Counted from the stretch's first letter, positions 28,118 through 35,988 are shown. The stretch: DNA of 64,000 nt from Listeria swaminathanii (GCF_014229645.1 NZ_JAATOD010000001.1:186001-250000), one strand, 5' to 3'. Numbers and translations: made by a program. Notes: generated by a model not told the origin, from the sequence alone.

Positions 28118-28146
28118 TGATTTTGGGTTAGAAAGAGGTTGGCCTT

Positions 28147-28704
28147 ATGAGCAAATTAACTAGTGATGAAGTCGAATTTAAAATAAAAAAACTTATCAGT
28201 TTAGAAAAAAGTTTACCAGAACAAATATTTCCTAATCCTGAAAAATATAACTTTTATTTTGAAGAACCAGAGGCTATTTATATGGATACGAAAGAATTCA
28301 TCCATATGATTAAACAAATTGTGGAAATTACACAGGATGAGAAAGCATATATTAGTGAAATTTTGAAAGAAGATAAATTTTTACAAAAGAGCAAAACTAT
28401 CTTGAATTTAAAGGAAGTAATAGACTTTACACAGGAAGAGGGTAGTATAGTAGAAAATTTGGATTTTGAAAATATAACAGAGACAACTATATTTTTATAT
28501 TGCTATATGTATTTCCCTTCTGAGCAACTCTTTCTTTTCGTTAATGAATATTCGGACACAGCCCTTTTAGCGATTGATAAAAAACTTGATATTGATGTTC
28601 CTTGGTATGATGTAGAAACATTTTTGACTGTGGAGAATCTGGGAATGAAAGATAGGCTATACAGGAAGTTCAGGAAGCGTTTAGGGAAAAGTTATAAAAA
28701 ATAA
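28147..28704 (+). CDS. Hypothetical acidic protein, candidate orphan immunity protein
   Basis: 185 residues, acidic until a basic C-terminal end (DRLYRKFRKRLGKSYKK). Predicted mostly helical and cytoplasmic, with no signal or membrane helix. It starts 30 bases after the RHS fragment, exactly where an immunity gene follows a toxin tip, with AAAGAGG upstream. No family recognised; an immunity role is inferred from position, size and charge only. Confidence 0.65.
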   Translation: MSKLTSDEVEFKIKKLISLEKSLPEQIFPNPEKYNFYFEEPEAIYMDTKEFIHMIKQIVEITQDEKAYISEILKEDKFLQKSKTILNLKEVIDFTQEEGSIVENLDFENITETTIFLYCYMYFPSEQLFLFVNEYSDTALLAIDKKLDIDVPWYDVETFLTVENLGMKDRLYRKFRKRLGKSYKK

Positions 28705-28776
28705 TTTATTAATAAGGAATAAAAATTTTAGAAAGTCTATTACAAAATGCAGTGAAAAAACGTGAGGAGTGACAAA

Positions 28777-29336
28777 ATGATATACAGTGTAGGTTTAACT
28801 ACTGCGGGTGCTTATGATAATCAAGGTAAATATTTAGAAGAAATTCATGAAGATATTGAAAAAATAATGAAGCGGCTAATTCTTCAATTTGATATATATC
28901 AATTTCATATTTCCCGTAATTTCGAGGCAGCTGCTGATAAATCAGTCCTTGTGAAACAAACTAGATTTAAAAAGACATATATTCATTTTTATAAAGAGGA
29001 TGAAGAATGATTGGAAGAGGGATCTAGCTATGACCAGTATTTTTTATTAGAAAAAGATTGCGACATCTCTGAGCAGATAGATAAATTAGAGCTTAGCGAA
29101 ATACCAAGGATAGAAAATATTAGAGCCAAATTGTTATCCGTTTTCCCATTATTAGTCATTTTATCAGATTCAAGTGAGTTAATGGCGTATTCAATGGAAA
29201 AATCGAATTTAGAGCTGATATAGATTCAGGAGGGATAAAGTGGGAAATCAAAAACAATCTCAGTGAGCATTTAAAGTTTGGAGCATTTAAGACCAAAAAG
29301 TTAATAAAGAATCGTAATAACAATATAGAAAGTTGA
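28777..29336 (+). pseudogene. Broken small gene, in-frame TGA plus frameshift
   Basis: Starts MIYSVGLTTAGAYDNQGKYL with GAGGAG upstream, runs to a TGA at 29008-29010, and the same frame then continues for 70 codons (QYFLLEKDCDISEQIDKLEL). Near 29200 one base is missing in an A-run; shifting there yields FRADIDSGGIKWEIKNNLSE and a natural stop at 29334. The intact product would be about 185 residues. The upstream 78 codons alone could still be made. No family recognised; its place in the array suggests an old immunity gene. Confidence 0.6.
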
Positions 29337-29343
29337 ATGAAAA

Positions 29344-29700
29344 ATGGATTTTATTTTAAATATTTTAATTAATATTATAGCTTTTGTATGCTTCTTAGTT
29401 GGTGGAAATGCAATTAAAAACGAGGAGCAATTAATGGGAAAAGTGATTGGCTGTTTATCAATAGCTGGATTGGCCATAGTCGGAACAGGTTTAATTCTGT
29501 CTGGTGTAGAGGAAATGCATACATATATGTATATTATATTAGTAATTGAAATAGTGATACTTTTCGCAAATGTATTCATGAATTATTTAAGTAAACTCGG
29601 AAAATCGGAAGTTTTAATAGGTGTATGTGTATTAATTCTAACGATGTTTAATTTATTTACTTATGTAGCTTATGTGGTTTTGACTTTTGTTTTTTACTGA
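29344..29700 (+). CDS. Four-helix membrane protein, divergent immunity paralogue
   Basis: 118 residues and four membrane helices with the same spacing as the proteins at 26914 and 29740, sharing AIVGTGL around the second helix, but only about 30% identical. The ribosome site is weak. Probably an immunity protein for a different, now lost, toxin tip. Confidence 0.65.
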   Translation: MDFILNILINIIAFVCFLVGGNAIKNEEQLMGKVIGCLSIAGLAIVGTGLILSGVEEMHTYMYIILVIEIVILFANVFMNYLSKLGKSEVLIGVCVLILTMFNLFTYVAYVVLTFVFY

Positions 29701-29739
29701 AAAACTGACGCTATAAAAGGAGGAAATTAGGAAACGATT

Positions 29740-30096
29740 ATGATTGAATTTATTATCGATATATCAATAAATTTTATTACATTTGCAATTTGTTTCATTC
29801 CGCTGCTTCTCTCAGAAAAAACTAAAGGTATCTTGGAAATCGTAGGTACAAGCATACTTTTTGCGGGGATTATGATAGTTGGAACAGGTATTTTCATAAG
29901 CAGTAGTGAAACCCTGAAATCATATATTTATGTGATTTTGGTAGTGCAAGTAATTATTTTGTGCATCGAGCTTTTATTAGTTTTATGGAGTAAACGTAAA
30001 GGCAAGTCTACAATTTTATCTATCCTATCAGCAATATTAGGTATAGTCGCTTTAGGAATATATATTTATTATGTTATAGCGAGTTTTATTTATTGA
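29740..30096 (+). CDS. Four-helix membrane protein, close paralogue of the wapA-adjacent gene
   Basis: 118 residues. About 80% identical to the protein at 26914: both contain AGIMIVGTGIFIS and KGKSTILSILSAI. An AGGAAA lies 8 bases before ATG. Two near-identical copies flanking broken toxin remains point to duplication of a toxin-tip/immunity unit. Confidence 0.7.
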   Translation: MIEFIIDISINFITFAICFIPLLLSEKTKGILEIVGTSILFAGIMIVGTGIFISSSETLKSYIYVILVVQVIILCIELLLVLWSKRKGKSTILSILSAILGIVALGIYIYYVIASFIY

Positions 30097-30293
30097 AAAT
30101 TATTTTCCGAAGATAGGAAAAATTTGCAGAAATAAAGAAAAAATAATAAAAAAGAATTAATAATCAGTGATTCGCCTAGCTTAGCAGTATTTTCCTGATA
30201 TTTAGGAAAACTTAAACAGTTAGATAATAACAAAAAGATTTCGGAACACAAGCAAAGAGACGGTTTAGTGTATAAGATTGAAGTAAATTGAAA

Positions 30294-30575
30294 ATGGGAG
30301 TTGAATACTTATTGGCTTTTATCAGAAAAAATAGCTTTCTACTGTTTTTAATATTATTTCTCATGAGTTCCATTTTAATTCATATGTTTTTTTATAATTT
30401 TCTCACAGATATTATTGTAACTGTGTTTTTGGGATTAGAAACCATTTTTATTGTCATTATCTCACTAGAAATTATGGATGTTAAAAAAATAAGAAAGCGG
30501 ACAAAAAGAATTATAGAAATATATTTTTTAACCTTACTTGGTATAACAGTAATCACGTCATATTTATTTTATTAA
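30294..30575 (+). CDS. Small three-helix membrane protein
   Basis: About 93 residues from the ATG at 30294; TTG codons at 30288 and 30312 are alternatives (GGGAG lies ten bases before the latter). Three hydrophobic segments, with the basic loop KKIRKRTKR before the last. Unlike the immunity paralogues in sequence. It is 15 bases before the next small gene. Function unknown; likely part of the immunity array. Confidence 0.55.
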   Translation: MGVEYLLAFIRKNSFLLFLILFLMSSILIHMFFYNFLTDIIVTVFLGLETIFIVIISLEIMDVKKIRKRTKRIIEIYFLTLLGITVITSYLFY

Positions 30576-30590
30576 GGAGGTTTTCCTATC

Positions 30591-30761
30591 ATGGCTATCT
30601 CAATTGCAGCTCTGATTAACCTAGTAATAATTGCAGGATTATATTTAATTAAAAGAAGTAGGATAAGTATGATATTTAAAGGTATATGTGCTGTTGTCCT
30701 ATGTACTTTTTCAGTTGGAATGTATGCTTATCTCGGGGTTTATGTCGGATTGTTGGGCTAA
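30591..30761 (+). CDS. Small two-helix membrane protein
   Basis: 56 residues starting AISIAALINLVIIAGLYLIK, then a second helix after a KRSRIS loop. AAGGAGG nine bases before ATG is the best ribosome site in this stretch, which supports expression despite the short length. Function unknown. Confidence 0.6.
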   Translation: MAISIAALINLVIIAGLYLIKRSRISMIFKGICAVVLCTFSVGMYAYLGVYVGLLG

Positions 30762-30824
30762 GGGATTTGTGAAAAAGAGGCGGAATAAACGAAGTCCTAA
30801 GCATACACAGAAAAGAGGGCTGTT

Positions 30825-31412
30825 ATGATAAACCTAGAATGGAAAGAACTAGACCAACTGGAGATAGAAGAAAAGGTTCAAGAGGTATTAGATTATAGCT
30901 ATAATACCTGGATGTCTGATAAGAAGAATATTCGTTATTTTGTACGGGCGTTTTATATTAGATGGGATATGATAGCCTATATGTATGGAATGGAAGAAAA
31001 TGAGACGGAAGGCGATAAGTTAAAATATATATATGATTTCGGCATTAGCGAGCTGGGAAATATTACAGAGGTTGACTGGATAATGGGTTATTGCATGAAA
31101 ATTAATCCAATCTTTTTTGAGGAAGATGATAATTATTTGGAACTTGAGGAGAAAGGGAAAGAAATGCTGCGTAATGTAGCAATAAATAATCCAGATGACG
31201 TTTTTTTAACTTCTTTTGGTATATCAGAAAAAGATTATTTGAAATGGAAAAGAGTAAACAGAGAGCAACTTATTCAGTACGGGGAAGATAATTTTAACTA
31301 TGACTCGGAGTTTTCGAGATATTTTAAATATATTATAAATTGTAGATTGGATGAAGAGTTGGAAAAAGAAAGCATTTTGAAAAAAATTGTGCGCAGGTGG
31401 AAGCGACAGTGA
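30825..31412 (+). CDS. Hypothetical acidic protein, candidate immunity protein
   Basis: 195 residues, acidic and Tyr/Trp-rich, no membrane segment. Residues ~20-80 (NTWMSDKKNIRYFVRAFYIR) and the short basic tail look like a helical cytoplasmic protein. Small acidic proteins next to WapA/RHS loci are commonly immunity factors for nuclease tips, but I recognise no family. ATG after AGAGGG. Followed 24 bases later by the HEAT-repeat gene. Confidence 0.62.
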   Translation: MINLEWKELDQLEIEEKVQEVLDYSYNTWMSDKKNIRYFVRAFYIRWDMIAYMYGMEENETEGDKLKYIYDFGISELGNITEVDWIMGYCMKINPIFFEEDDNYLELEEKGKEMLRNVAINNPDDVFLTSFGISEKDYLKWKRVNREQLIQYGEDNFNYDSEFSRYFKYIINCRLDEELEKESILKKIVRRWKRQ

Positions 31413-31436
31413 GAATCCATTTGGAGGTGTGATTAT

Positions 31437-32135
31437 ATGCTTGAAGAAATGAAAAAAATTCTTGATGAAATTAAAACTATTACCCAGCAAAAAACGTTTG
31501 ATTATGAAACGGCAGAGGGTTTGATAGCTGAGTTGAATCTTGAAGAGGCGCCACTAGAATTGGAGAAAATCTTACTAGCTAGTATAAATGATGACGATGA
31601 GAATGCTCGAATATTTGCCTATGAGTATTTATATTATTTTGATAGCGAAGCGGTTTTTCAAGCAGCGCTGATAGGGACAACGGATGATAATGATTTAGTT
31701 CAAATGTGTGCTATAGAAATTTTAGGAAACTTAGCTAAAATAGAAAGTCTTCCTTATTTAGAGAAAGCTTTGAAAGCAAATGACCCTAATGTGCGTTGCT
31801 TTGCGGCTGAATCAATTGGCTTTGTGGGTACTGATGAAGCGAAGATACTACTGGAAAAGCAGTTAGATAAAGAAACGGACTCTTTTGCAAAAGTAGGAAT
31901 TTATTCTTCACTGTATTTTCTTGGCGAAGAAGCAATGCTTTCAAACATCATTGCTTTGCTAGACGATAGCTATCATTTGACGGTGATACGGAGCTTGAGT
32001 GTTTTAGAAGATTGTATTGATCAAGCTAATAAAGAAATTATACTATTAAGTATTGAAAAACTTTTAAAGCGTGATATTCCCATTTCAGTCAAGGAAAAAG
32101 CAGAAATTGTTTTGGAGAAGAATAAAAGAGAATAA
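31437..32135 (+). CDS. HEAT-repeat protein, candidate immunity protein
   Basis: 232 residues made of about six helical HEAT-type repeats (ARIFAYEYLYYFDSEAVFQA; VQMCAIEILGNLAKIESLPY; VRCFAAESIGFVGTDEAKIL). HEAT proteins bind other proteins and occur widely as immunity proteins in polymorphic-toxin loci. Ribosome site GGAGGTG, then ATG. Cytoplasmic. That it protects against a lost WapA tip is inference. Confidence 0.7.
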   Translation: MLEEMKKILDEIKTITQQKTFDYETAEGLIAELNLEEAPLELEKILLASINDDDENARIFAYEYLYYFDSEAVFQAALIGTTDDNDLVQMCAIEILGNLAKIESLPYLEKALKANDPNVRCFAAESIGFVGTDEAKILLEKQLDKETDSFAKVGIYSSLYFLGEEAMLSNIIALLDDSYHLTVIRSLSVLEDCIDQANKEIILLSIEKLLKRDIPISVKEKAEIVLEKNKRE

Positions 32136-32200
32136 AGCCGAGGGGAAGATAGATTTTATGCCTGATTTAACTTTAATCCCAAAAGGAGGTTATTCTTACC

Positions 32201-32374
32201 GTGATATTCTTGAAAATGATAATCTCGCTTGAATTTTTAGCAATAAATACTTTATGCTTTATCATCTTTGGTAAATATAAAGGAAAGAAAAATAAGTTAC
32301 TCAAATGTATGCCTTACATATTTCCGATAGTGGGTGCCATCATTTTGTCTACATTTGTTTTCTTTACAGGATAA
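32201..32374 (+). CDS. Small two-helix membrane protein
   Basis: 57 residues from a GTG start behind AAAGGAGG. Two hydrophobic helices flank the basic loop KYKGKKNKLLK. The same layout as the small proteins at 30591 and 32390, although the sequences differ. Function unknown. Confidence 0.5.
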   Translation: MIFLKMIISLEFLAINTLCFIIFGKYKGKKNKLLKCMPYIFPIVGAIILSTFVFFTG

Positions 32375-32389
32375 TTTAGGAGGAAGGCA

Positions 32390-32578
32390 ATGCTTACGTT
32401 TTTGTTGAGTGTAATAGCGGTTTACACACTGATGCTCGGAATAATTTTTATTATTTTGCGCTTGAAATTGGTTACTTATAATACCAAAAATATTCTATAC
32501 TTTATATGCGGTTTATATTTTGTGTGTTTGGTTCTTTTTGTAATCGCGCTGGTGAAAGACTTCATGTTCGTGGCTTAA
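32390..32578 (+). CDS. Small two-helix membrane protein
   Basis: 62 residues, LTFLLSVIAVYTLMLGIIFI followed by a short loop and a second helix. AGGAGGAAGG lies 4-8 bases before ATG; only 15 bases after the previous small gene, so the two are probably co-translated and could work as a pair. Function unknown. Confidence 0.6.
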   Translation: MLTFLLSVIAVYTLMLGIIFIILRLKLVTYNTKNILYFICGLYFVCLVLFVIALVKDFMFVA

Positions 32579-32606
32579 AATTAAATAAAAAAAGGAGTTT
32601 ACACAA

Positions 32607-32996
32607 ATGACATACGATGAATTTACTGAACTAGCTCAAAGTTTTTTAAAGAAAGATAGTGAGGGCCAGCCGTTAACGAACGGTGAGAAATTAATTGTTG
32701 CTCAATATACTTATGAAGATTATGTGCCAATGGATGGGATTTTATTAACTTATTATAATTTCAATGCGGAAATGTTAGATCTTTTAATAGAAGCCTATAC
32801 GAAATTAGATGATAAAGAAAACCTAGAGCTAATTGAATCATTCGCCAAATGGGCTGAAAAAATTAATCGTGATGAGGACTACTCTACGGTTATGGCTAAA
32901 TTAAGCGACGAAGACTTGGAGTTTCTAGATAATATTTCAGATAACTACCCGTTAGGTGAAGAAGAGTCTTATTCTAACATTTTACTTGAAGAATAA
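32607..32996 (+). CDS. Hypothetical acidic helical protein
   Basis: 129 residues, strongly acidic, with no signal or membrane helix, opening TYDEFTELAQSFLKKDSEGQ. Good ribosome site AAAGGAG. Last gene of the AT-rich array; a weak terminator follows. Function unknown; an immunity or partner role is possible. Confidence 0.6.
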   Translation: MTYDEFTELAQSFLKKDSEGQPLTNGEKLIVAQYTYEDYVPMDGILLTYYNFNAEMLDLLIEAYTKLDDKENLELIESFAKWAEKINRDEDYSTVMAKLSDEDLEFLDNISDNYPLGEEESYSNILLEE

Positions 32997-33002
32997 AATA
33001 CC

Positions 33003-33030
33003 AAAAAAGGCGGATCTCGTCTTTTTTTTT
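33003..33030 (+). terminator. Weak terminator at the end of the small-gene array
   Basis: AAAAGGCG with CGTCTTTT, a short stem followed by nine T. Confidence 0.5.
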
Positions 33031-33250
33031 ATCTATTATCTGAACATGTCGATTTTGTGTATAAAGTAAATTTCTATAAATACTGAAATACCAATGTTTT
33101 ACAAGATGAAAATTCAAAATGTGAGTTTGCCGGGAAAATTAGATATAAATCCTTTCGAAAACACGTTGATTTCGGGCTTTTTGTATGGTATTTTATAAAA
33201 GACTTGAAATGAAAGTTTCACAATACATCTAGAGAAACGGAGGAGACATA

Positions 33251-33337
33251 ATGAAACAAAAAAGAAGTTGGAAATCTATTGCTGGTTTCGTAATTGGTCT
33301 TTTTATTGTAGGGATCATCATGGCGCTGTTTAAGTAA
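33251..33337 (+). CDS. 28-residue membrane peptide
   Basis: KQKRSWKSIAGFVIGLFIVG then IIMALFK: a basic N-terminus and one hydrophobic helix. ACGGAGGAG lies 6-7 bases before ATG, which is why I accept it. It precedes the PH-like membrane protein by 60 bases. Function unknown. Confidence 0.5.
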   Translation: MKQKRSWKSIAGFVIGLFIVGIIMALFK

Positions 33338-33397
33338 ATATTAGGGGGAAAGATTATCAAAACTTACCAAGAACGACATCGGACTAATATAGGCGCA

Positions 33398-34285
33398 ATG
33401 ATTTTGGCGCTTGTCATTTTATTAATTGGAGTCATGTTGATATTTGTTACTTTTAAAGTAAATGCAATGCCAACAACACCAACGGACATGGGGAGTTATC
33501 TCGATGTAACAGACTCAGTAAAACAACTTATAGTAATGGGGATTGGCGTTTGTGCGGCACTATTTTTCATCGGAGGACTTTTACTTACAATCCGCGTGAA
33601 AAGTACCGTTTATGCTCGTTCTTTCCAATTACATGAAAATGGGATTGAATCCTTGTTTAAAGGGAAATCTGAAGGGGTTATTCCTTTCGAAAATATAGAA
33701 GAAATTCAAATGTTACGCGTTCCAGGGCTAAAGCTAGTGAACAATGTGCTTTACCGCGCGGAAAATACAAATAACTGGATTTATATCCCAGCAAGAGTGG
33801 GCGAATCCGGGGAACTATTAGAAAATTTCCTGACAAAAGTTGCACCAAAATTAATTGCTGCTAATGAGAAAATATTTAATGAAAAAAATCAGCTATCATT
33901 TAACTTCCTAGCTCCTAGCGATTACAGAGCTTTTTACCAGAAATTAGATAAAAAGCTAACAAATAACCCATTAAATACGCAAAAATCAGCGCAACTAGAT
34001 CAATTAATGGCTGCTAATGTTAAAAAAATCCTTGTTACACAAGATGGCATTTCCTTAGATGGAACGGTGCTTAACTGGGAAGAATTAACAGTAGAAGTTC
34101 ATTACGATAAACACGATACAATCATCAAAAATGCGCAAAGAGATCACGAATTTGACTTCATTTGTGTACTTGCAACTGCGAAATTAGGTCAAGTTCAATT
34201 ACAAGGTAGCGCCATTTCCAATCAACAAGTATTTTTAGATATTCTGAAGAAAAAAGCTGCATCTTTTACTTCAGTCCAAAATTAA
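33398..34285 (+). CDS. Membrane protein with two N-terminal helices and a PH-like domain
   Basis: 295 residues as written. Two membrane helices (~1-22 and ~45-67), then a soluble beta-rich region with GIESLFKGKSEGVIPFENIE (~85-105), which resembles bacterial PH-like domains, and a second copy-like segment near ITQDGISLDGTVLNWEELTV-type sequence (~205-230). The start is uncertain: the open frame extends upstream to 33353, where AGGGGG is followed by ATT or ATC codons and KTYQERHRTNIGA, a plausible cytoplasmic N-terminus, but no ATG, GTG or TTG. Function unknown. Confidence 0.65.
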   Translation: MILALVILLIGVMLIFVTFKVNAMPTTPTDMGSYLDVTDSVKQLIVMGIGVCAALFFIGGLLLTIRVKSTVYARSFQLHENGIESLFKGKSEGVIPFENIEEIQMLRVPGLKLVNNVLYRAENTNNWIYIPARVGESGELLENFLTKVAPKLIAANEKIFNEKNQLSFNFLAPSDYRAFYQKLDKKLTNNPLNTQKSAQLDQLMAANVKKILVTQDGISLDGTVLNWEELTVEVHYDKHDTIIKNAQRDHEFDFICVLATAKLGQVQLQGSAISNQQVFLDILKKKAASFTSVQN

Positions 34286-34290
34286 CTTAT

Positions 34291-34334
34291 AAAAAGGACC
34301 TGATCCAATTTCAATGGATTAGGTCCTTTTTTTT
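34291..34334. terminator. Bidirectional terminator between convergent genes
   Basis: AAAGGACCTGATCCA pairs with TGGATTAGGTCCTTT, flanked by A- and T-runs; overlaps the stop codon of the Rrf2 gene. Confidence 0.85.
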
Positions 34335-34800
34335 ACAAATACTTCTCTAAAATTTCCATATTCTGCGGACGATCTTTACTCTCCAACACAGAAATATCAT
34401 GCACGATGCTATCCAGCTTTATTTGCTCCATTTCAAGTTCCAATTTTTTCTGTAGCAAATCGTATTTACTCGTAAGAACTTGCTGGATATTAGCGCCAAC
34501 AACGCAATCAGGGTTGGTTTTTGGGTCAACGTGGATTAAATTCGTGTTGCCCTCGATGCTCTTATAGACATCAAGTAGCGAAATCTCTTCTAGCGGTCTG
34601 GCAAGAATAGGGTTCGCTTTACCAGTTTGCGTAGTGATTAAATCCGCCTTTTTTAAATTGCTCATAATTCTTCTAATATTAGCGGGATTTGTTTTAACAC
34701 TGCCGGCGATTATTTCACTCGATAATAAATTCGTATTTTTGAAAATCTCTATATAAGCCAAAATATGGATAGCGTCACTAAATTGGATGGAGTATTTCAT
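34333..34800 (-). CDS. Rrf2-family transcriptional regulator
   Basis: 155 residues from the ATG at 34800 (AAAGGATTG upstream); the longer frame to 34986 overlaps the divergent promoter and is not used. Winged HTH (~1-80: KYSIQFSDAIHILAYI, SSEIIAGSVKTNPANIRRIM). A single Cys in PKTNPDCVVGANIQ instead of the three cysteines of Fe-S IscR/NsrR types, so it probably senses a thiol-reactive compound. Divergent from the NmrA-like reductase, its likely target. Confidence 0.88.
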   Translation of the reverse strand: MKYSIQFSDAIHILAYIEIFKNTNLLSSEIIAGSVKTNPANIRRIMSNLKKADLITTQTGKANPILARPLEEISLLDVYKSIEGNTNLIHVDPKTNPDCVVGANIQQVLTSKYDLLQKKLELEMEQIKLDSIVHDISVLESKDRPQNMEILEKYL

Positions 34801-34827
34801 TTTTTTCAATCCTTTCAAGTTTTCTTC

Positions 34828-34856
34828 TTGACTTATCTTATCACAATGTTTATTAT
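34828..34856 (+). promoter_or_regulatory. Promoter of the NmrA-like gene
   Basis: TTGACT, 17 bases, TATTAT; about 50 bases upstream of the start codon. Confidence 0.7.
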
Positions 34857-34861
34857 AAAGG

Positions 34862-34880
34862 TGTAAATTATAAATGTACA
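34862..34880. promoter_or_regulatory. Imperfect dyad, candidate Rrf2 operator
   Basis: TGTAAATTATAAATGTACA lies just downstream of the -10, with TGTA and TACA ends and an AT centre; suited for repression by the divergent Rrf2 protein (inference). Confidence 0.45.
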
Positions 34881-34907
34881 GCATAAAATTTTGAAGGAGT
34901 GGTTTAA

Positions 34908-35753
34908 ATGACTTATTTAGTAACAGGCGCAACAGGTGGACTTGGAGGATATGCTTTAAATTATTTGAAAGAGCTAGTTCCAACATCTGACATTTATGCT
35001 TTGGTTCGTAGTGAAGAAAAAGGCGCGGACTTAAAAGCGGCTGGATTTAATATCCGAATTGGTGATTATAGTGACGCGGAATCAATGAAGCAAGCATTCG
35101 CAGGCATCGACCGGGTATTATTTGTATCGGGTGCTCCAGGTAATCGTCAAGTAGAGCACGAAAATGTTGTAAATGCAGCAAAAGAAGCGGGCGTTTCTTA
35201 CATTGCTTACACAAGTTTCGCGGGCGCAGATAAATCCACAAGCGTTTTAGCAGAAGATCATTTCTTTACTGAAAAAGTAATCGAAAAATCCGGAATCGCG
35301 CACACCTTTTTGCGTAACAACTGGTATTTTGAAAATGAAATGCCAATGATTGGCGGGGCTTTGAATGCTGGGAAATTTGTTTATGCTGCTGGAAACGGTA
35401 AAGTTGGCTGGGCGCTCAAACGTGAATATGCAGAAGTAGCGGCAAAAGCTGTTGCGGGCGCGGACTTCCCAGAGATTTTAGAACTATCTGGCCCACTGAT
35501 GACGTATGCTGAGCTTACAGAAGTATTAAAAGAAGCTACCGGAAAAGATTTCGAAGTTATCGCTTCTGATGATAAAGGCTTCGTGGAAAATCTAGTTTCC
35601 ATCGGCATGCCACAACCTGTCGCAGAAATGTTCTTATCGTTCCAACATGATATTAAGAACGACCAATTAGATGTTACTTCTGATGATTTTGAAAATGCAC
35701 TAGGAAAACCATTAACGAATCGCGTGGATGCGCTTCGGGAATTGTTGAAATAA
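34908..35753 (+). CDS. NmrA/QorB-like NAD(P)-binding reductase
   Basis: 281 residues, atypical SDR: TGATGGLGGYAL (~7-18) for NADP, FVSGAPGNRQVEHENVVNAA (~76-95) and FLRNNWYFENEMP (~138). Resembles E. coli QorB (YtfG) quinone reductases. Cytoplasmic. Start ATG with GAAGGAG. With the divergent Rrf2 regulator it makes an electrophile- or quinone-response pair. Confidence 0.88.
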   Translation: MTYLVTGATGGLGGYALNYLKELVPTSDIYALVRSEEKGADLKAAGFNIRIGDYSDAESMKQAFAGIDRVLFVSGAPGNRQVEHENVVNAAKEAGVSYIAYTSFAGADKSTSVLAEDHFFTEKVIEKSGIAHTFLRNNWYFENEMPMIGGALNAGKFVYAAGNGKVGWALKREYAEVAAKAVAGADFPEILELSGPLMTYAELTEVLKEATGKDFEVIASDDKGFVENLVSIGMPQPVAEMFLSFQHDIKNDQLDVTSDDFENALGKPLTNRVDALRELLK

Positions 35754-35758
35754 TAATG

Positions 35759-35793
35759 AAAAAGCCTACCTTGATTGAGGTAGGCTTTTTTTA
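35759..35793 (+). terminator. Terminator of the NmrA-like gene
   Basis: AAAGCCTACCTTGA pairs with TGAGGTAGGCTTT and is followed by a T-run. Confidence 0.9.
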
Positions 35794-35808
35794 TGTCTGC
35801 AAAAAGTA

Positions 35809-35985
35809 GGATACCAACTACGGGCTAGTCAAAAAGACGAATGGGCATATTGCTACAGCCACCATCGAATCAAAATAAGTCCTATTCAATATCACAAAAG
35901 AATGATTGAATAAAAAATACCGACCAGATAAACCTGCTCGGTAAAAGGTCTACCTATTGAGTTTCATTACGGATTGCAGATAGTT
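35809..35985 (+). pseudogene. IS3-family transposase C-terminal scrap
   Basis: An open frame with no start, 35809-35913, reads GYQLRASQKDEWAYCYSHHR then IKISPIQYHKRMIE and a stop. YSHHRIK...SPIQY is the ending of IS3-group OrfB transposases (integrase core C-terminus). The following ~70 bases to 35985 may be the IS right end. The rest of the element is missing. It sits at the border of the LXG toxin cluster. Confidence 0.6.
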
Positions 35986-35988
35986 TTT

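Larger units (their letters stand above)
27268..28146. other. Decayed region between wapA immunity gene and next gene
   Basis: About 880 AT-rich bases with no intact gene of useful length. It holds two recognisable relics: an ORF with an in-frame stop (27560-27860) and a broken copy of the RHS 3' end (27940-28117), described separately. A hairpin, AATAAGCCCT with AGGGCTTATT (27753-27786), lacks a clear T-run. Confidence 0.6.

Noticed and set aside
33106..33198. ORF of about 30 codons (KIQNVSLPGKLDINPF...)
   Set aside because: No ribosome binding site and no hydrophobic or recognised motif; the 28-codon ORF at 33251 has a much better site.
34801..34986. Extended N-terminus for the Rrf2 protein
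   Set aside because: It would overlap the divergent promoter and reductase start, and the MKYSIQF start has a proper ribosome site.
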